Shown one piece after another: positions 48,318 through 61,200 of a DNA stretch of 64,000 nucleotides; the stretch's first letter is position 1; every line of letters begins with the position of its first letter. The translations under genes were made by a program, and so were the position numbers. This DNA is from Hydractinia symbiolongicarpus (lineage: Eukaryota > Cnidaria > Hydrozoa > Anthoathecata > Hydractiniidae): NCBI RefSeq assembly GCF_029227915.1, contig NC_079882.1, positions 25,797,001 through 25,861,000 of the forward strand. Direction: 5' to 3'. Under the pieces are notes generated by a model, which was not told the DNA's origin, searched no databases, and was given only the letters and a program-made list of their open reading frames with translations.

Positions 48318-51300
48318 ATGGAAAGAGAACATTTGCTACCCAAAGGTAATTTGTTGTGTTTCTTTTGCTTAATTATTTTTAAAACAAAAAAAATAAAGAT
48401 CGGATCTAAGAACTGTGAAATTTTGGGTTTTGATTGGTTGATAAAATTTTTTGAAAGTTGAGAGATTATTTCAATGTTTTTTGCAGAGAGTTAAAAAAAT
48501 AATAATAAAAAACAAAAAAATATCAGCTATCTACCTAATAAAATTTAAGTCTTCATTTTACTCTAAAGTACAAATGCAGCTTAATATTTGCGGCATTATA
48601 ATATTTTTGACAACAATTTAGGTCCACAACTTGACAGTAAAAGAGAAAATGAACACTATCAAAAACGAGAGCAGAGGGCATTACAGCAGCCTACTGTGAG
48701 GGATTATGATCCATTACCTACTGATCCTCCTTTAATCACACAAAATTATGGTGCAGCTGTAAGTTATTAATATATTTTTTATTACCACCTGTTGAAGGTT
48801 TAAATTTGGGCTTAAGGATACAATGACCTGCTTGCGAATCATTTTGTTTTTCATAATAAAATAAAGAGGGAAAAATGGTAAAAAAAACTTCTTTCACTTT
48901 CACTTTTTTAAAAGCGTGCTAAAAACATTTAATATTCCTAGGATATTTCTACTCTGTATGAAAATTAAAGAGAGTTAAGTAGAAGGCATAAGGCATCATT
49001 TTTAGTTCTTAACCGGTTATACCTGTGTAAACAATAAACTAGACTTGTATGAGAAAGTACTTTATATATCTTTAATAAAATATTCATATAGAGTTGAAAG
49101 TGGATGTAACATTCCTCCACCAAGCCTCTTGGCTGGTAAAAGAAAAAATCTTTGTGCTTTTTTAAAGGTGTATATTTTTGTCAAACAATTACACTCTATT
49201 TTTTGCAATATATATCTTAGGCTAACAATTGGCTCTTTAACGCAGAGGAAGTAACAAGTTGTCATAATAATGCTTAAAAGTGTATGTATTTCAGTCATAA
49301 AACAACTATTTTAATAAAAAAATATATATTTTTAGTACATGTGGTTGTTTTGTTTTAAAAAAAATTATACCTGAAAAAGAGCTTCACAACCATAATATTT
49401 TCAACAAACAAACATTTTACTGAGGGGAGTTTTTCACGAACACAGCTTGAAGGTTGAAATTATTTATATCATTTTTTTTTCTTTTTGAGGGGATTTTTGT
49501 CATGGAAATATAATCATTTTTCTGGCTTTAAGAATATGAAGATTTGATGGGGGGTTACTATCACTAGCAAAGAAGATATCTTAAATGTATATACTGATAT
49601 AATATATCCTTAAACATTTACATTTAGAATGAGAACCATTAAACAACCAATACATGAGAACTACTAAATATGACCTGAATTTGGCAGTTCTTAATTTTAA
49701 ATCTTTTTCAGCCTGAATTGTTCTCATTAAATTGTAAGAACACAAATCCAGAATTCATTTTTTTTTTTTTTTAGTTCTTTGGAATTTGTGTTTTAGAGAA
49801 AATTAGGTGTTTGTTGCTGAAGCAGTTCTATTGTGCCTATAAACGATCACACCAAAATTAATATTATTACAGTTGCTCTGTTGGATAGAAAAGAAACAGT
49901 CACAAGCAAAAACAATTATGGATAGCCTGATAGAGAATAGCGAAATCAGCCAAATCAGTGACTTGTTCTTATAAAATTGTAAGCATGTGTGGGTATAGGA
50001 GTAACGTTAAATTGAATTTGACAAGACAAAAACCATGTATATATCTAAGCAAATGTGACATGTTTTGACACTTCAAAAGTTTTTCAATGAACAGTAAGAC
50101 AGGTGGTAAAAAAGATACAAAACTAACATTTTTTATGTACCATTTTACATTTCTATATAAAGCTTCAAACGTGCAAACGACAATGAACGTATTTTAAAGT
50201 ATAGAGTATCCAATATAAAGAAACAAAAATAACTTTTTTTATTACAAACCTAGTATTCCTTTTAAAAAAATGTTTTAACAAAAGACTTTTTGACTTGCAG
50301 ATTGCAAACTGCTAGTATAAGTTGTGCTATCTAGTTGTAAAAATTAACAGAGTTTTGTTAATTAGGCAGGTTTATTTTAATGTATAGTTTTGCATGGATA
50401 AAATAGGTGAGGAAAACTTTTATAGACTAAAATTAACATCGTTTAAACGATGCTTCCTTTACAAATATTAGGAACACTTTCATTCTTCCACAATTAATAT
50501 TAATGGCGAAGACTTAAAAGAACTACCAAATGAATATGCTGGACCAGCTTGGCTGTCAGTTTTGTTCTGTTGTTTTCCTCTTGCAGCTTTAGCAATCCAT
50601 GAATCAAACCAGGTATGTTGAACAATAACAGGGCAGGCTATCAATAAGAGATGGGTACATGCACATGCCCACACAATCTGTAGCTTGTGTGATAATTCAT
50701 TGTGTCCAAGTGATATATTAAAAACCATATTTGTTTCCATTGTAATCATTTAGAGATGTTTATGCAACGCCATATTTTTTTCCAAAGACTATAATATAAA
50801 GAGTGAATCTTTTTTATTATGTTAACAGTCAATCTAATTGCATGAAACCTTAAAGATTATAACAAGTCATGAAACAAACCATGATAAAAACCTTTTCAGT
50901 GCGAAGCTTCTAGTATTTTTGTAGGCTAAATCACTCCCATTTACTTTAAACCTTCCTTTTACTTGTAATTTTGACATTTTGAAATCACAAAATTGATCAG
51001 CATGTCCAGTTTACCAAGCTACACTTTTCTTATTGATGGGCCTGCAATATTTTTTGTTTGTTTGTTTCTGTTTTTTAAAGGCAGAAAGTCCATTAAAGTA
51101 AGTGTGTAACAATGTTTTTTATGGAGCCCTGCAAAAAGTCGTCATAGGTACAATCAGGTGTTTTACTGACAATTTAGCACTCAAACTTAGCCTTAAAATA
51201 TGTCATTATAAATGTAATGACAGTAGGTTCGCTTTTTGTGATATCAGTTGGCAATTAAAAAAGAAAAATTACATAACCAAACATATAGATCTCTGCAAAC

Positions 51301-51810
51301 ATTACTGCTACTAAGTTTTGCTCTACTTAACGTTCCAGTACTTTACCCTCAACCCTGTCCTCCCTCCATTTTACAGTAAAAAGAATGCATTATTGCATTC
51401 AAATCAAATTGGTGGTAAATTTTAGGCCTTTTATGTAAATTTAAAAACCCTATAAATTTGGCATATGTCATTAACAATTGCAATTGCCAATTACCAATGC
51501 TAATTCGAACGGTTGTAATGTTATGTTATGATTTAAGAAATGAACAAAAACAGAGATAATGAATCTTCGTTTTTTAAATCTTAAATCATAAAGTCTGACT
51601 TATACGGAGGATTTATATGTTAATTACTAGGTTCTGCAAGATATTTATGTAATTTTATTTTATTTTTAGGTTAAAATATCAATTGAGAGAAATGAAATCG
51701 ATAAAGCACATATCCATTCAATAGCTGCTAAAAAATTTTCATCTTTGGCTGTAGTTTTTGGCATATTGTTTTTAATTTGTGGGATGATCCTTCTAGCAAA
51801 ATTTGCATAG
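48318..51810 (+). CDS. Dispanin (CD225-domain) membrane protein
   Basis: Four exons join without phase errors: 48318-48345, 48622-48758, 50472-50612, 51670-51810 (stop TAG), 148 residues. Residues 1-75 are polar, Gln/Arg/Pro-containing and cytosolic-like ('MEREHLLPK...', 'YDPLPTDPPLITQNYG'). The CD225 domain follows: 'NEYAGPAWLSVLFCCFPLAALAI' with its membrane-embedded Cys pair, the loop 'SNQVKISIERNEIDKAHIHS.AAKKF', and the second hydrophobic segment 'SSLAVVFGILFLICGMILLA'. This is the dispanin architecture shared by IFITM, PRRT and SynDIG proteins: one re-entrant helix and one transmembrane helix. The long N-terminus favours the PRRT1/SynDIG-like side. Function unknown. Confidence 0.75.
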
Positions 51811-54099
51811 TTTTCATAATGACATAAATAGACAAAATATTTTTATAGCTTTCTTGTTTTTAAAATTTTTAGCCAGATTCTTTTGAAATGGGGCTTAAAA
51901 TCCAACGTCAGTTTAGGCCCGTCCCATTGGACTGTGACTAAATACTTTGCGAGTTTTTTAAAGAAATACTAACATAAAAAATTCATGCAAGTACAGTAAC
52001 CTTTTTCTTATAATATGCTACTTCCATCTACTTTCACTTGTTTGCTGATTATCTCTTTGTTGACGTTAGTAAATTAGTTTGATGTTAATACCCAAAATTA
52101 GTAGGGTAGCCATTGCATTAACCCATAAATTCAAGGCCAAGTAACTCAGAATCCAGTGGAATAGCTGATGTCTTTTCCTTAACATCATCCTATTATTTTC
52201 ATCAGCGTTACAAGCAATCAATCATTTTTTTCAACTGTTCAACCAAAGTGGTTTTGGTTTTAAAAGTAAACAAACAAAAGTGATTCGTTTTGAAAATATA
52301 TTTTTTGTAATGGCACAAAATAGAAAAAATATTAAGGATGGTGAAAATGAAATATAAATTCTTCTGAAATATAACTTTTTCAAAAATGTGTGGTTTTAAC
52401 ATCTTGAAACGTCAATTCTTTTCAAGAAAACATGCCGATTTTAAAGGGGTAAAGACTTTTTTGTTGTCCATGTAAACCTGGCTTAAAGAAATATTTTGCT
52501 TCACATTCACAATTTCTATTGTCATACCAATTTTTGCGCTGTGGCAAGTTTTTTTTGTTAAATTTACAACTTCTTGTGCAACCACAAGTAGTTCTTATAT
52601 AAATTACTTATACCTGAATCTCAGTGTATGTTCAAAATAACTCTTGTCAGATTTCAAGCCCTGTTGAAGTATCAATGCCTATTCCAGGGAGTTTTGGTGT
52701 GGCGTTTTATGGACCTGATTTGCTAACTCCATCTTTTGAAATTCAAATCATGATGTAATATTTCCATGTATGACACAAAACATGAATTCAGTAAACGATG
52801 CCATTTTTTTATTGCAATTCGTATTTTCATTTTTCAAGAATTTTTGTATTTAATCTGACAATTTTTAACTGACATCTTTTAAACAACACCACTGTTTAAG
52901 ATGTTGACAGTTATTTGTTCAAAGTAATACATACAGTCTGGTAACTTTTAAATCTCTTGTACAGTTGGTTTTTTTAATTATGGTGGAAGTGTTCAAACAG
53001 ATTTGATTTTTTAAATTATTTTATTATTCTAATCAAGCATTTTAAGGAATGATAATATGGAATAGTAATACAGAATTTTTATTTATTTTACTGCAATAAG
53101 AAATTTGACCTATGTTCTCTTAATTTAGCATATAATATTGTGCATGATATTGTTTAGTTGCTTTCACAAATTCAGTTCATATTTTAGCAAAATAGTGATA
53201 TATATATATATATTATAAAACATTTTGTGTCTGTAATACACATTGCATTAGGTGCAAACCGGGATTAAACATGCTGTCGACCATGTCACAAAATAAAAAA
53301 ATTGTATTACATTATTTTACTTGACATGTGTTTTTGATGTCATTGGGTTTATATTATATTATATTATTATTATTATTATAAAACATTGTACATGGTTTTT
53401 TGTAACAAATAATGCAACTATCTGAAAATTGTGTTTTTTATCTTCCCTTAAAAAATATGAAAAACCCTGATGTTTTTATTTTATTATCTATTGGGTTTTT
53501 TAAATTTAGTCAGAAATGATTAGGATGAAGTAGTTGTAAGCCTGCGCAAAATTCACAGGAATTCACCCATGGCTACTTATAGCTACCATCTTTGACTTAC
53601 AGACAGATTCTAAGTTAGCACTTAGAAATTTCACTCTTGTTTACCTGGTGATAGATTTTAAAACTTGTTGCTGAAGAATTCGATTAGTGCTACCTATTTC
53701 CACTTCCAATACTGCAATTCATAATTGTCTTTAATTTGTTGTTGTCGTAAAAAGATGTTTAAACTTTGTTGATTGGCAAGAAAAAGTCAATATGAAAATG
53801 GGATGAGAATTAAAAACAATGTTCACAAGCTTCAAAATTACCTTGGTTATTATTCGTTGATTTAAAAATAGCGTTAAGATTCCTGCTTTTTCTAAGTTTC
53901 TCCATAAACACAGATAAGTCATAATTTGCTCAGGTAATTTGATTATCCAGACAAGCTTCTTAAGGGTGGGCAGTTGATAGAGAGAAATGTTTGTTGAACT
54001 TTTCATTCCATGCTAACATGTGGGAAGCTCTTACTTGTGAGAGCAACTAATCAATGCATTAAAGAACCTTATATGTATAGTGGTGTGATTTTTTATTAG
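51811..54099. other. Gap between the two CD225 exon pairs
   Basis: AT-rich, with (TA)n at 53194-53213 and ATT repeats at 53352-53381. One protein-like frame at 52651-52758, after an AG, reads 'PVEVSMPIPGSFGVAFYGPD' and stops soon after; it was not called. Confidence 0.45.
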
Positions 54100-54561
54100 G
54101 CTGAGCTGTTAAATGAAGATGCGTCAGTTGATGATGAGCCTAGGGTTCCAAATGATTATTCTGGACAAGCCTGGTTATCCATGCTATGCTGTTGTTTTCC
54201 ATTAGCCCTTCCAGCTGTGTATAGATCAGACAAGGTATGTGTGTAAAATTGTCTGGATCATTAAATATATTTGTTTTCAAGCCAAAATATAGTATATTTT
54301 AATTACCTGTGTGATATTGCATGGTTATAAACTTCCTTGTGTATTATTTATAGGTATTACAACCGATACGGTTATAAACTTATATATTATTTATAGGTAT
54401 TACAATCGATACGTAGTGGTGATTTAGAGCAAGCACGCATACATTCTGAAGCGGCCAGAAAACTTGCATCATTAGCTGTAGTTTATGGAATTCTTTTAAT
54501 TATCTTAACCATTGGACTTTACATCCTTATATCAAAAGAGGTTACACATAATTTTGAATGA
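54100..54561 (+). CDS. Second CD225 exon pair (alternative 3' end of the dispanin gene, or 3' part of a paralogue)
   Basis: Exons 54100-54234 and 54397-54561 (stop TGA), both phase 0 at the same positions as the first pair. They encode 'PNDYSGQAWLSMLCCCFPLALPAV', the loop 'SDKVLQSIRSGDLEQARIHSEAARKLASLAV' (key G-D, A..H/S, A), then 'YGILLIILTIGLYILISK'. It keeps the family 'G-D...A...S..A+' signature better than the first pair. No convincing 5' exon of its own lies in 51811-54099, so either exon 48758 splices here as an alternative 3' end or the paralogue's first exons were missed. Confidence 0.7.
54340..54410 (+). repeat. Duplicated splice acceptor and exon start
   Basis: 'attatttataggtattacaa' occurs twice: first at about 54342-54361, then at 54387-54406, each followed by 'c/tcgatacg'. 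The first copy runs into TAA after seven codons, so only the second acceptor (exon start 54397) gives an open product; the first is a decoy. Confidence 0.75.
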
Positions 54562-55503
54562 CAAAAAGATATATTAGCTAATATATAACCTTTTTCTTAT
54601 CTTTTTAGCTGTTGGGAGATGTTTCTTACGCTATAATTAGAACACTTTGCTGCTATATTTTAGAAAAAATTGTTGTATCAATCATTGTATCAATTTTCCT
54701 GCAATTTTTGCTATACATGCGGAAAAAGTAAAATGTATTATAGTGCCTTTTTAAATCAAGTGTCTTTTTGAAGAATTAAAATCTGAATTGCCCCTGGGCA
54801 TATAAAGCACACTACAAAGTGAAACTTGTCCCAACATATTTTTTTTAATTAATATTCTATTAATTTTTATTGACAAACTTTTATGGTCTTTTATTTTGAT
54901 GTTTATTGCTTTATTTTTATATATACATAACCCTCAACAAAACATTTGTATTGATAAAAATGAAATATACTGGACATGTCGAAAAGTGGACATTCTTGTT
55001 TGTGCTTTATTTACTACAGACTTTAAACTCTTTAGGGGTTATCTTGGCTAAAAATAATAAGACAATTTACATGATAATTGGATAAATAAAACATTAATAT
55101 TGGAATGACAATTAACTACTATTGATTTCCATTATGTCAGCATGTCTGCCAGACCTTGAATTTTTAATACCTGCCATTTCTAAATAACAAACAAACTTAA
55201 ACACTTTGAGTACTTACAAAAACATTCTGTTTTGTAACTAATTTATCTATTGTGTTCTTAATTACCAATTTTCGTATGTATGGGCTATTATCTTATATTA
55301 ATGTCTGATCATAAAGTTGCCTAAGTAGCAAGTTTTAATTATTACTGATGTAATTGTGTGCAGTTTTATACATGATGGAGTTGAAGGTAAAAACATTGTT
55401 TTTACGAAAAAATTGAACACTTTGAATAACAAATTGAACTGCTTTTTGTTCCTTTTTTTATTGAAAGCTCTTATGTAAAACATGTTTTTTTGATTTTAGC
55501 TTC
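54562..55503. other. Intergenic, AT-rich
   Basis: No coding signal seen. A strong acceptor (tttttttgattttag, AG at 55498-55499) lies 4 bases before the PDP1 ATG. Confidence 0.5.
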
Positions 55504-57200
55504 ATGGAAACCTTTAGGCAAAAATTACTATACAATATAATGTTGAAAAGATCGATTAAAAGTTGGAGTGCTGTAACAGTGGCTGCCACGATAGGCACAT
55601 TATGTTCATATAATCAATATCGGAAATATGTTGCTAGTTCTGTTGTGCATGCCAATCCAAATGATGATACAGGATGGTTCAGTTCATTATTGTCTAAAAG
55701 AGACTCCTACCCAAACCCTAGTTCAAGTGATCTAAATGTAACTGCAATTTTACGAAGACAAGAATTTACTAAGAAATTTGGCCAGGATAAATTTGATCCA
55801 ATTTCTTGGTTTGAAACCAATCATTATAGTGCAAATAATCCAATTGAGGATCGGCATTGTGAATGTCGATTTAATTTAAGTGATTCGTTCTTTTTTGGAA
55901 TATTTGATGGACACAGCGGCTGGCATTGCTCTGAAAGTTTAAGACTTCGACTACCATTATATTTATCTTTGGCTTTTGGAAGTAATGAAGAAAGAAGGAA
56001 GTTTTTATCAAAGGAACTTAGTCCAAACAAAATGATGGAGTTTTTAGGCAACCCTGATGATGACTGCCCAACTTTCAATTTTCCAGACAATTTTCCTGAA
56101 AAGCAGAAACGTTTAAAAAGTGGCAGTAGATTTTTTGCAGAAAAGGCTTGTGACATGGTTCCACGATTAAATATTAGTGATACCCTCAAGTACACATTTA
56201 TGTCACTGGATAGAGATATCACAAGAGAAGCTATACCTGATGGTAAATGCAATGAACCAATATGGACGGGACTCTCTGGTGCAGTTGTCGTTGGAGCATA
56301 TATAAAAGGAAATGATCTTTATATTGCTAACACAGGTGTGCATTTTTTTGAATTAAATTAATTGTTTTTCCAAATTATTTTTGCAAAAACTGCTTTTAGG
56401 TTGTTTTAATTGTATTGTTGTGTTTGTTTGTTTGTTTTTCTAATCACAAGGAACCAACTTTGTGTAATGAAAAAACAAGAAACCAACTTTTGTTTCAGCT
56501 GCGTCGTCATCTTTTCTTATGTCTTAATCACTGATATATTTTAAAAATAATGTTATCAAAACATTAATATTCTTTAGGAGATTGTAGGGCTGTAATCGGC
56601 ATGCGGTCTGCATCAGGTAAATGGTTTGATATTCCTATGTCTGAGGACCACACTGTTAATAACGTTCATGAAGTGAAGAGACTAAAGGAGGAGCATCCGC
56701 AGGAAAAAGATACTGTTGTTTTTAATGGGAGATTACTTGGTCAGCTGCAGCCGTTGCGTTCATTTGGCGATGTTGCATATAAATGGACTAAGGATCTGCA
56801 TAAAGAGGTTCTTGATATTCTCTATGGACGACCAGTTGTTGCCAAACATATTTACCACACTCCGCCGTACTTAACCGCCCAACCAGATGTAAGTCATAAA
56901 AAAATTGACAAAGACGATCGCTTTATTATCTTAGCAACTGATGGACTTTGGGAAGTTGTGTCTAACGAAAAAGCTGTGAATATTGTTGGTAAATATCTTG
57001 ATGACTTAAGACATGGAATCAAACCAGAAGAAAATGCTGCAACAAAACTTATTCGATACGCTTTAGGACAAGGGAACAAGCAGAAAGTTGAAGATATGTT
57101 ACAACTACCTTTGCATTGCAAAAGAGATTATCATGATGATATAACTGTAACTGTCATTTACTTAGACAAAGATTATAGACAATTAAAATCTAAACTTTAA
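55504..57200 (+). CDS. PDP1: Pyruvate dehydrogenase phosphatase catalytic subunit
   Basis: Two exons, 55504-56335 and 56578-57200 (stop TAA), join in phase 1 to give 484 residues. This mitochondrial-matrix PP2C-family enzyme removes the inhibitory phosphates from pyruvate dehydrogenase E1 and so turns the complex on. Visible motifs: 'NPIEDRH' (112-118), metal-binding 'GIFDGHSG' (D135), 'SGAVVVGAYIKGNDLYIANTG' continuing across the intron into 'DCRAVIG', 'SEDHTVNN.HEV.RLK.EHP', 'LRSFGDV.YKW', 'TAQPDVSHKKI', 'LATDGLWEVVSNEKAV' and the terminal 'DDITVTVIYLD'. The basic, hydroxylated N-terminus (about 1-40) with a hydrophobic stretch fits a mitochondrial presequence; an alternative start is Met at 55543. 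Length is slightly below vertebrate PDP1 (about 530). Confidence 0.92.
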
Positions 57201-58260
57201 TTTCTTGTTTAGAGATTACAATAGAAAGTAATCAGTCATGAGAATAGGTACATCCAGCAAGCTGTTAGGAGTTTTTTATATTTTAAACAAAATTCCATCC
57301 TTTGTATTTGTACACAGCAGCAACAAAGATATTACTAATACATCAATTAACTCTATCTCTACTAAACTTTTTGTGCCTCAGGGGTTGGGGGCTATAGGTG
57401 GGATGAGGAAGGGGCAGATTGTGCACTAACCTTATCTTTGTAAATCAAATAATTTTGCAAAATTCCAATTATTACTTTTTGGATCCTCTTGTGTAAGCTT
57501 CCCATACCCAGGTTGCAAATAAGCCCAGAAGTTCAATAAGCTCTTTGGTGCTTAATTGATGCATTATTAATCCTTCTTTATTTGCTGTTTTAAATATTGT
57601 CAATTTCTTTTAGTATATCTAGAGATCCACTTACCTCTGTTTACCTTTAAGTTCACATTATAAGTTCATGACTCAACCATGAAGTTAGAAATATCAGAAA
57701 AAGAAGCACAAAGCTATATAGTTCTAGTTCCTAAAACGTTAAATTTAAACTTAAAATAGAATTACATAGGGGCGTGCTTTCATCAGCAATAATATTTTAA
57801 TCTAACCTAAGAGCCTAAGTCCGCTGTGAACATTGAAAAGTTTGATGTGTGTGTTACTTAGATACAAACGACATTCTTGATTACTTTTGGCTATGAAATT
57901 CTACACTCTCCTGCTTAATAAAGGGCTGTAGTTGCACTTGTATTTTCTATCCTTATTTTATTATTCTGTTGTAGTATAATTTATGTATATAATATTTGTC
58001 AAAGTAATTATATTAAAAGCATTATTTGCTACTAGTTTTTACTAAAATAAAATATTAAAAAGGCCTTGTTGTATTATACTTGCATTAACAGAAAAAAAAC
58101 ATGTAAAATAGCCAAATGATTTGATACATACCCTTTGTTAATTATTATTTTAAGTTTGACGTGATTAACATAAACAAACGTTCTACTATTATTGAAAACT
58201 CATGATCACATCAATGCAAGTGGCTTGCGTTATGATTTTAGTTGATTGAATTATTATTAG
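57201..58260. other. Intergenic, AT-rich
   Basis: No gene seen. The right end is a plausible acceptor (gaattattattag) directly abutting the AGA start codon at 58261. Confidence 0.5.
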
Positions 58261-61200
58261 ATGAAAGCATTAATTATTTCCTTCATATTCTATATCATTT
58301 TAATGGCTGATACAAGAGCTAGTAAATTGCCTGTCGTTATCAATACATGGCCTTGGACCAAACCAACTTTGCAAGGTATCTTTTTTCTATATTTCCCTTG
58401 ATTTCCCTCCTTTCGGCAAAACTACATTGGTGTATAAGTTAACAAATCTAATACTAAGATGCTAGGACCATTTAAAACTATTGGGCTGTTAAAAGGATTT
58501 CTGCATTGAAAATGATATTTTTATATGCTTTTAAGAATAAAATGTTGTTCATTAAATCATTGTGGATTTTTTTTAAAAATCTTTTTTGTTCTTAATTTAT
58601 TCAATATTTAAATCAATGATGATGTCATAAGGTCAGACGAAATCTTTGAAGCTAAATATCTTGAAAACGAAAAAATTAATAAACAAATTTTTATCTGCTA
58701 TGACATCAAAAAATATAATTTTCAATGCAGAAATCTCTTTGAGCACTGTGAACTTGCCATTGACTGTGCTGATTATTACTTTGTTGTTTTTAACTTCAAA
58801 TTAGATGAAATTTGTTTTCATGATAAGGGATTATTTCAGTATTCATAGCTGCTACTGTGTTTTTGTTAAAAGATTGAGTTTTAAAGCTCTTTGAAGTGCC
58901 AGAATGGTTGTTGGTGTTAAGGGGGAAATTTCAATATTCTGACTTTCTATTCTAAAGTTTTCTTTTCATAAGTCCGTTGCTTGAGTTATTTAAAGGCTTG
59001 TGTGTGAATGTATCGACTGATTTTTGTGTTTCAGCATTTAAAGCTTTGCAACAGAATCTGTCATTAATTGATGCTGTCGTAGCAGGGTGCACAGCAGCGG
59101 AAGAAGATAGAAGCATTCCAACTGTTGGTTGGGGTGGAAGGTATGCACGGGTTGCTACTATTTATGTATTTTTGACTTACCATTCACAAAGCAGGAACTA
59201 ATGTCGATTTTTGCCATGCTTTGTCGTAATTGTAATGCTATCACGAAGAATGTATTTTATCTAATCACAAGCTATTAACTTTATTTGACCATTTAAAGAC
59301 TTAAACTATCTGCATTTAAGGCAATTCTGTTTGTCTTTTTTTTTCACAGTCCGTCAGAAAACGGTGAAACAGCACTGGATGCAATGGTTATGGATGGGTA
59401 AGTAAAAATCTGTAATAAAAAAATTGTGAAATTTCAGATTCCTTCAAACAAAGTTGAAATTACTTATTCCAAAACGCCATCAAATTTTAAAATTAAGTGA
59501 ATGACATTGGAGACCAGATTATAAATTGTATGCTTATATGTATGTCCACAATTTAGTGTCACATATAATGTTGATGAATGTATTTTAGTGTCACACATAA
59601 ATGTTGATGAATGTATTTTAGTGTTACCCATAATGTTGATGAATGTATGTTAGTGTCACAAATAAATGTTGATGATTGTATATTAGTGTTACACATAATG
59701 TTGATGAATGTATTTTAGTGTTACCCATAATGTTGATGAATGTATGTTAGTGTCACACGTAAATGTTGATGATTGTATATTAGTGTTACACATAATGTTG
59801 ATGAATGTATTTTAGTGTTACCCATAATGTTGATAAGTGTATGTTAGTGTCACACATAAATGTTGATGATTGTATATTAGTGTCACACATAAATGTTGAT
59901 GAGTGTATATTAGTGTCACTCATAATGTTGATGAATGTATATTAGTGTCACTCTTAATGTTGAGGAATGTATATTAGTGTCACACATAATGTTGTATTTT
60001 AGTGTTACTTAGAATGTTTCTGAATAATTATAGTGTTACACATAATGTTGGTGCAGTTGGTAGCATGAAGAGTATTAAAAATGCAATTGGAGTTGCCCGA
60101 CATGTTTTGGAGAATACTCAACATACTTTTTTAGTTGGTGACGATGGTAAGAAATTATTTGATAATTAATTCTACTTGTTAAATTTGGGAGTCTCCTTTT
60201 GTAATGTAATGCCCTGTATTTCTTTGACTAAAGCTGTCCAGTAAAGTATTACAGTTTCATACAAAATTCATAGTTTCATATAAAGAAAAAAGACGAATCT
60301 GTTTTTATGTAATTGACCATGCGGTCCATAAATCACATTTTAACTATACCCTTTTGTTCTTGAGAGAAAGGGCTGGCTAAACTCACTTAATTGTTTTCAC
60401 CTCCAGCTAATTTTTTATACTGTGCTCTTAAAACGTGAATTTCATTCCATTCATATAGCTTTTTTGTATGCAGATACTTAGTCGACTATTATGTTTATAA
60501 GAACCTGGGCTTAACCCTATTCGGTCTGACGGTTTTTAGTTAATAACTCCTTATTGCTATGTTATATGGCTATGAAACACACTGAGTTTCAATATTTATC
60601 TATTAGTCACCTGCATGCCAAATGTTTAGGTCCCGTACCTTTCAGAGGCTTTGATATTGGCTATTACTCGAAACTACCCCTAAAAATCTTTATGAATCCT
60701 TATAATGGGGAAAACATAATAACTTCTGTTAGGATTATTCTTAGAACTTGAAACTTGCAACACAACTTTATTTTATTAAGAAGAATCATTTTGCATAATT
60801 TGGACACGTGATTATTCCGAATTCCCGATTTTGTCGGATTTTAACCGAAAATCGAAAAAAAACGGATTTTCGAGCAATTTTTGGCAATTTTTTATGAGAT
60901 CCACGTATAAACCGAAAAATATGTTAAATAACTTTTCTTTAACTTTCAGAAACTTCAAACAGAATGCAAAAATTCGCTCTGGAACAAAATTAATTAAATT
61001 TTAAGCAGATAGTGGCATTTTTAACAAATTTGAAGCTTCTGATGACGTCACAGAAAATGTGCTGACGCAAGCAAAAATATATTGCTGCCATTTTGTTCCT
61101 TTTTTGACGTGCTATAAGCGTGTCAAGTTTGATTCAATTTGAACAACCCTATAAAAAGTTATTGAGGGGGGATGGATTCCACCCCTCCCCCCGATCATAG

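Noticed and set aside
52651-52758. Possible small exon reading PVEVSMPIPGSFGVAFYGPD...
   Set aside because: It follows an AG and looks protein-like, but stops at once, has no partner exon in phase and no recognised family.
55824-56252. 142-residue minus-strand frame in PDP1
   Set aside because: Antisense shadow of the phosphatase exon.
59548-60033. CRISPR-like array
   Set aside because: Head-to-tail 32-bp units without unique spacers, in an animal intron; it is a minisatellite.
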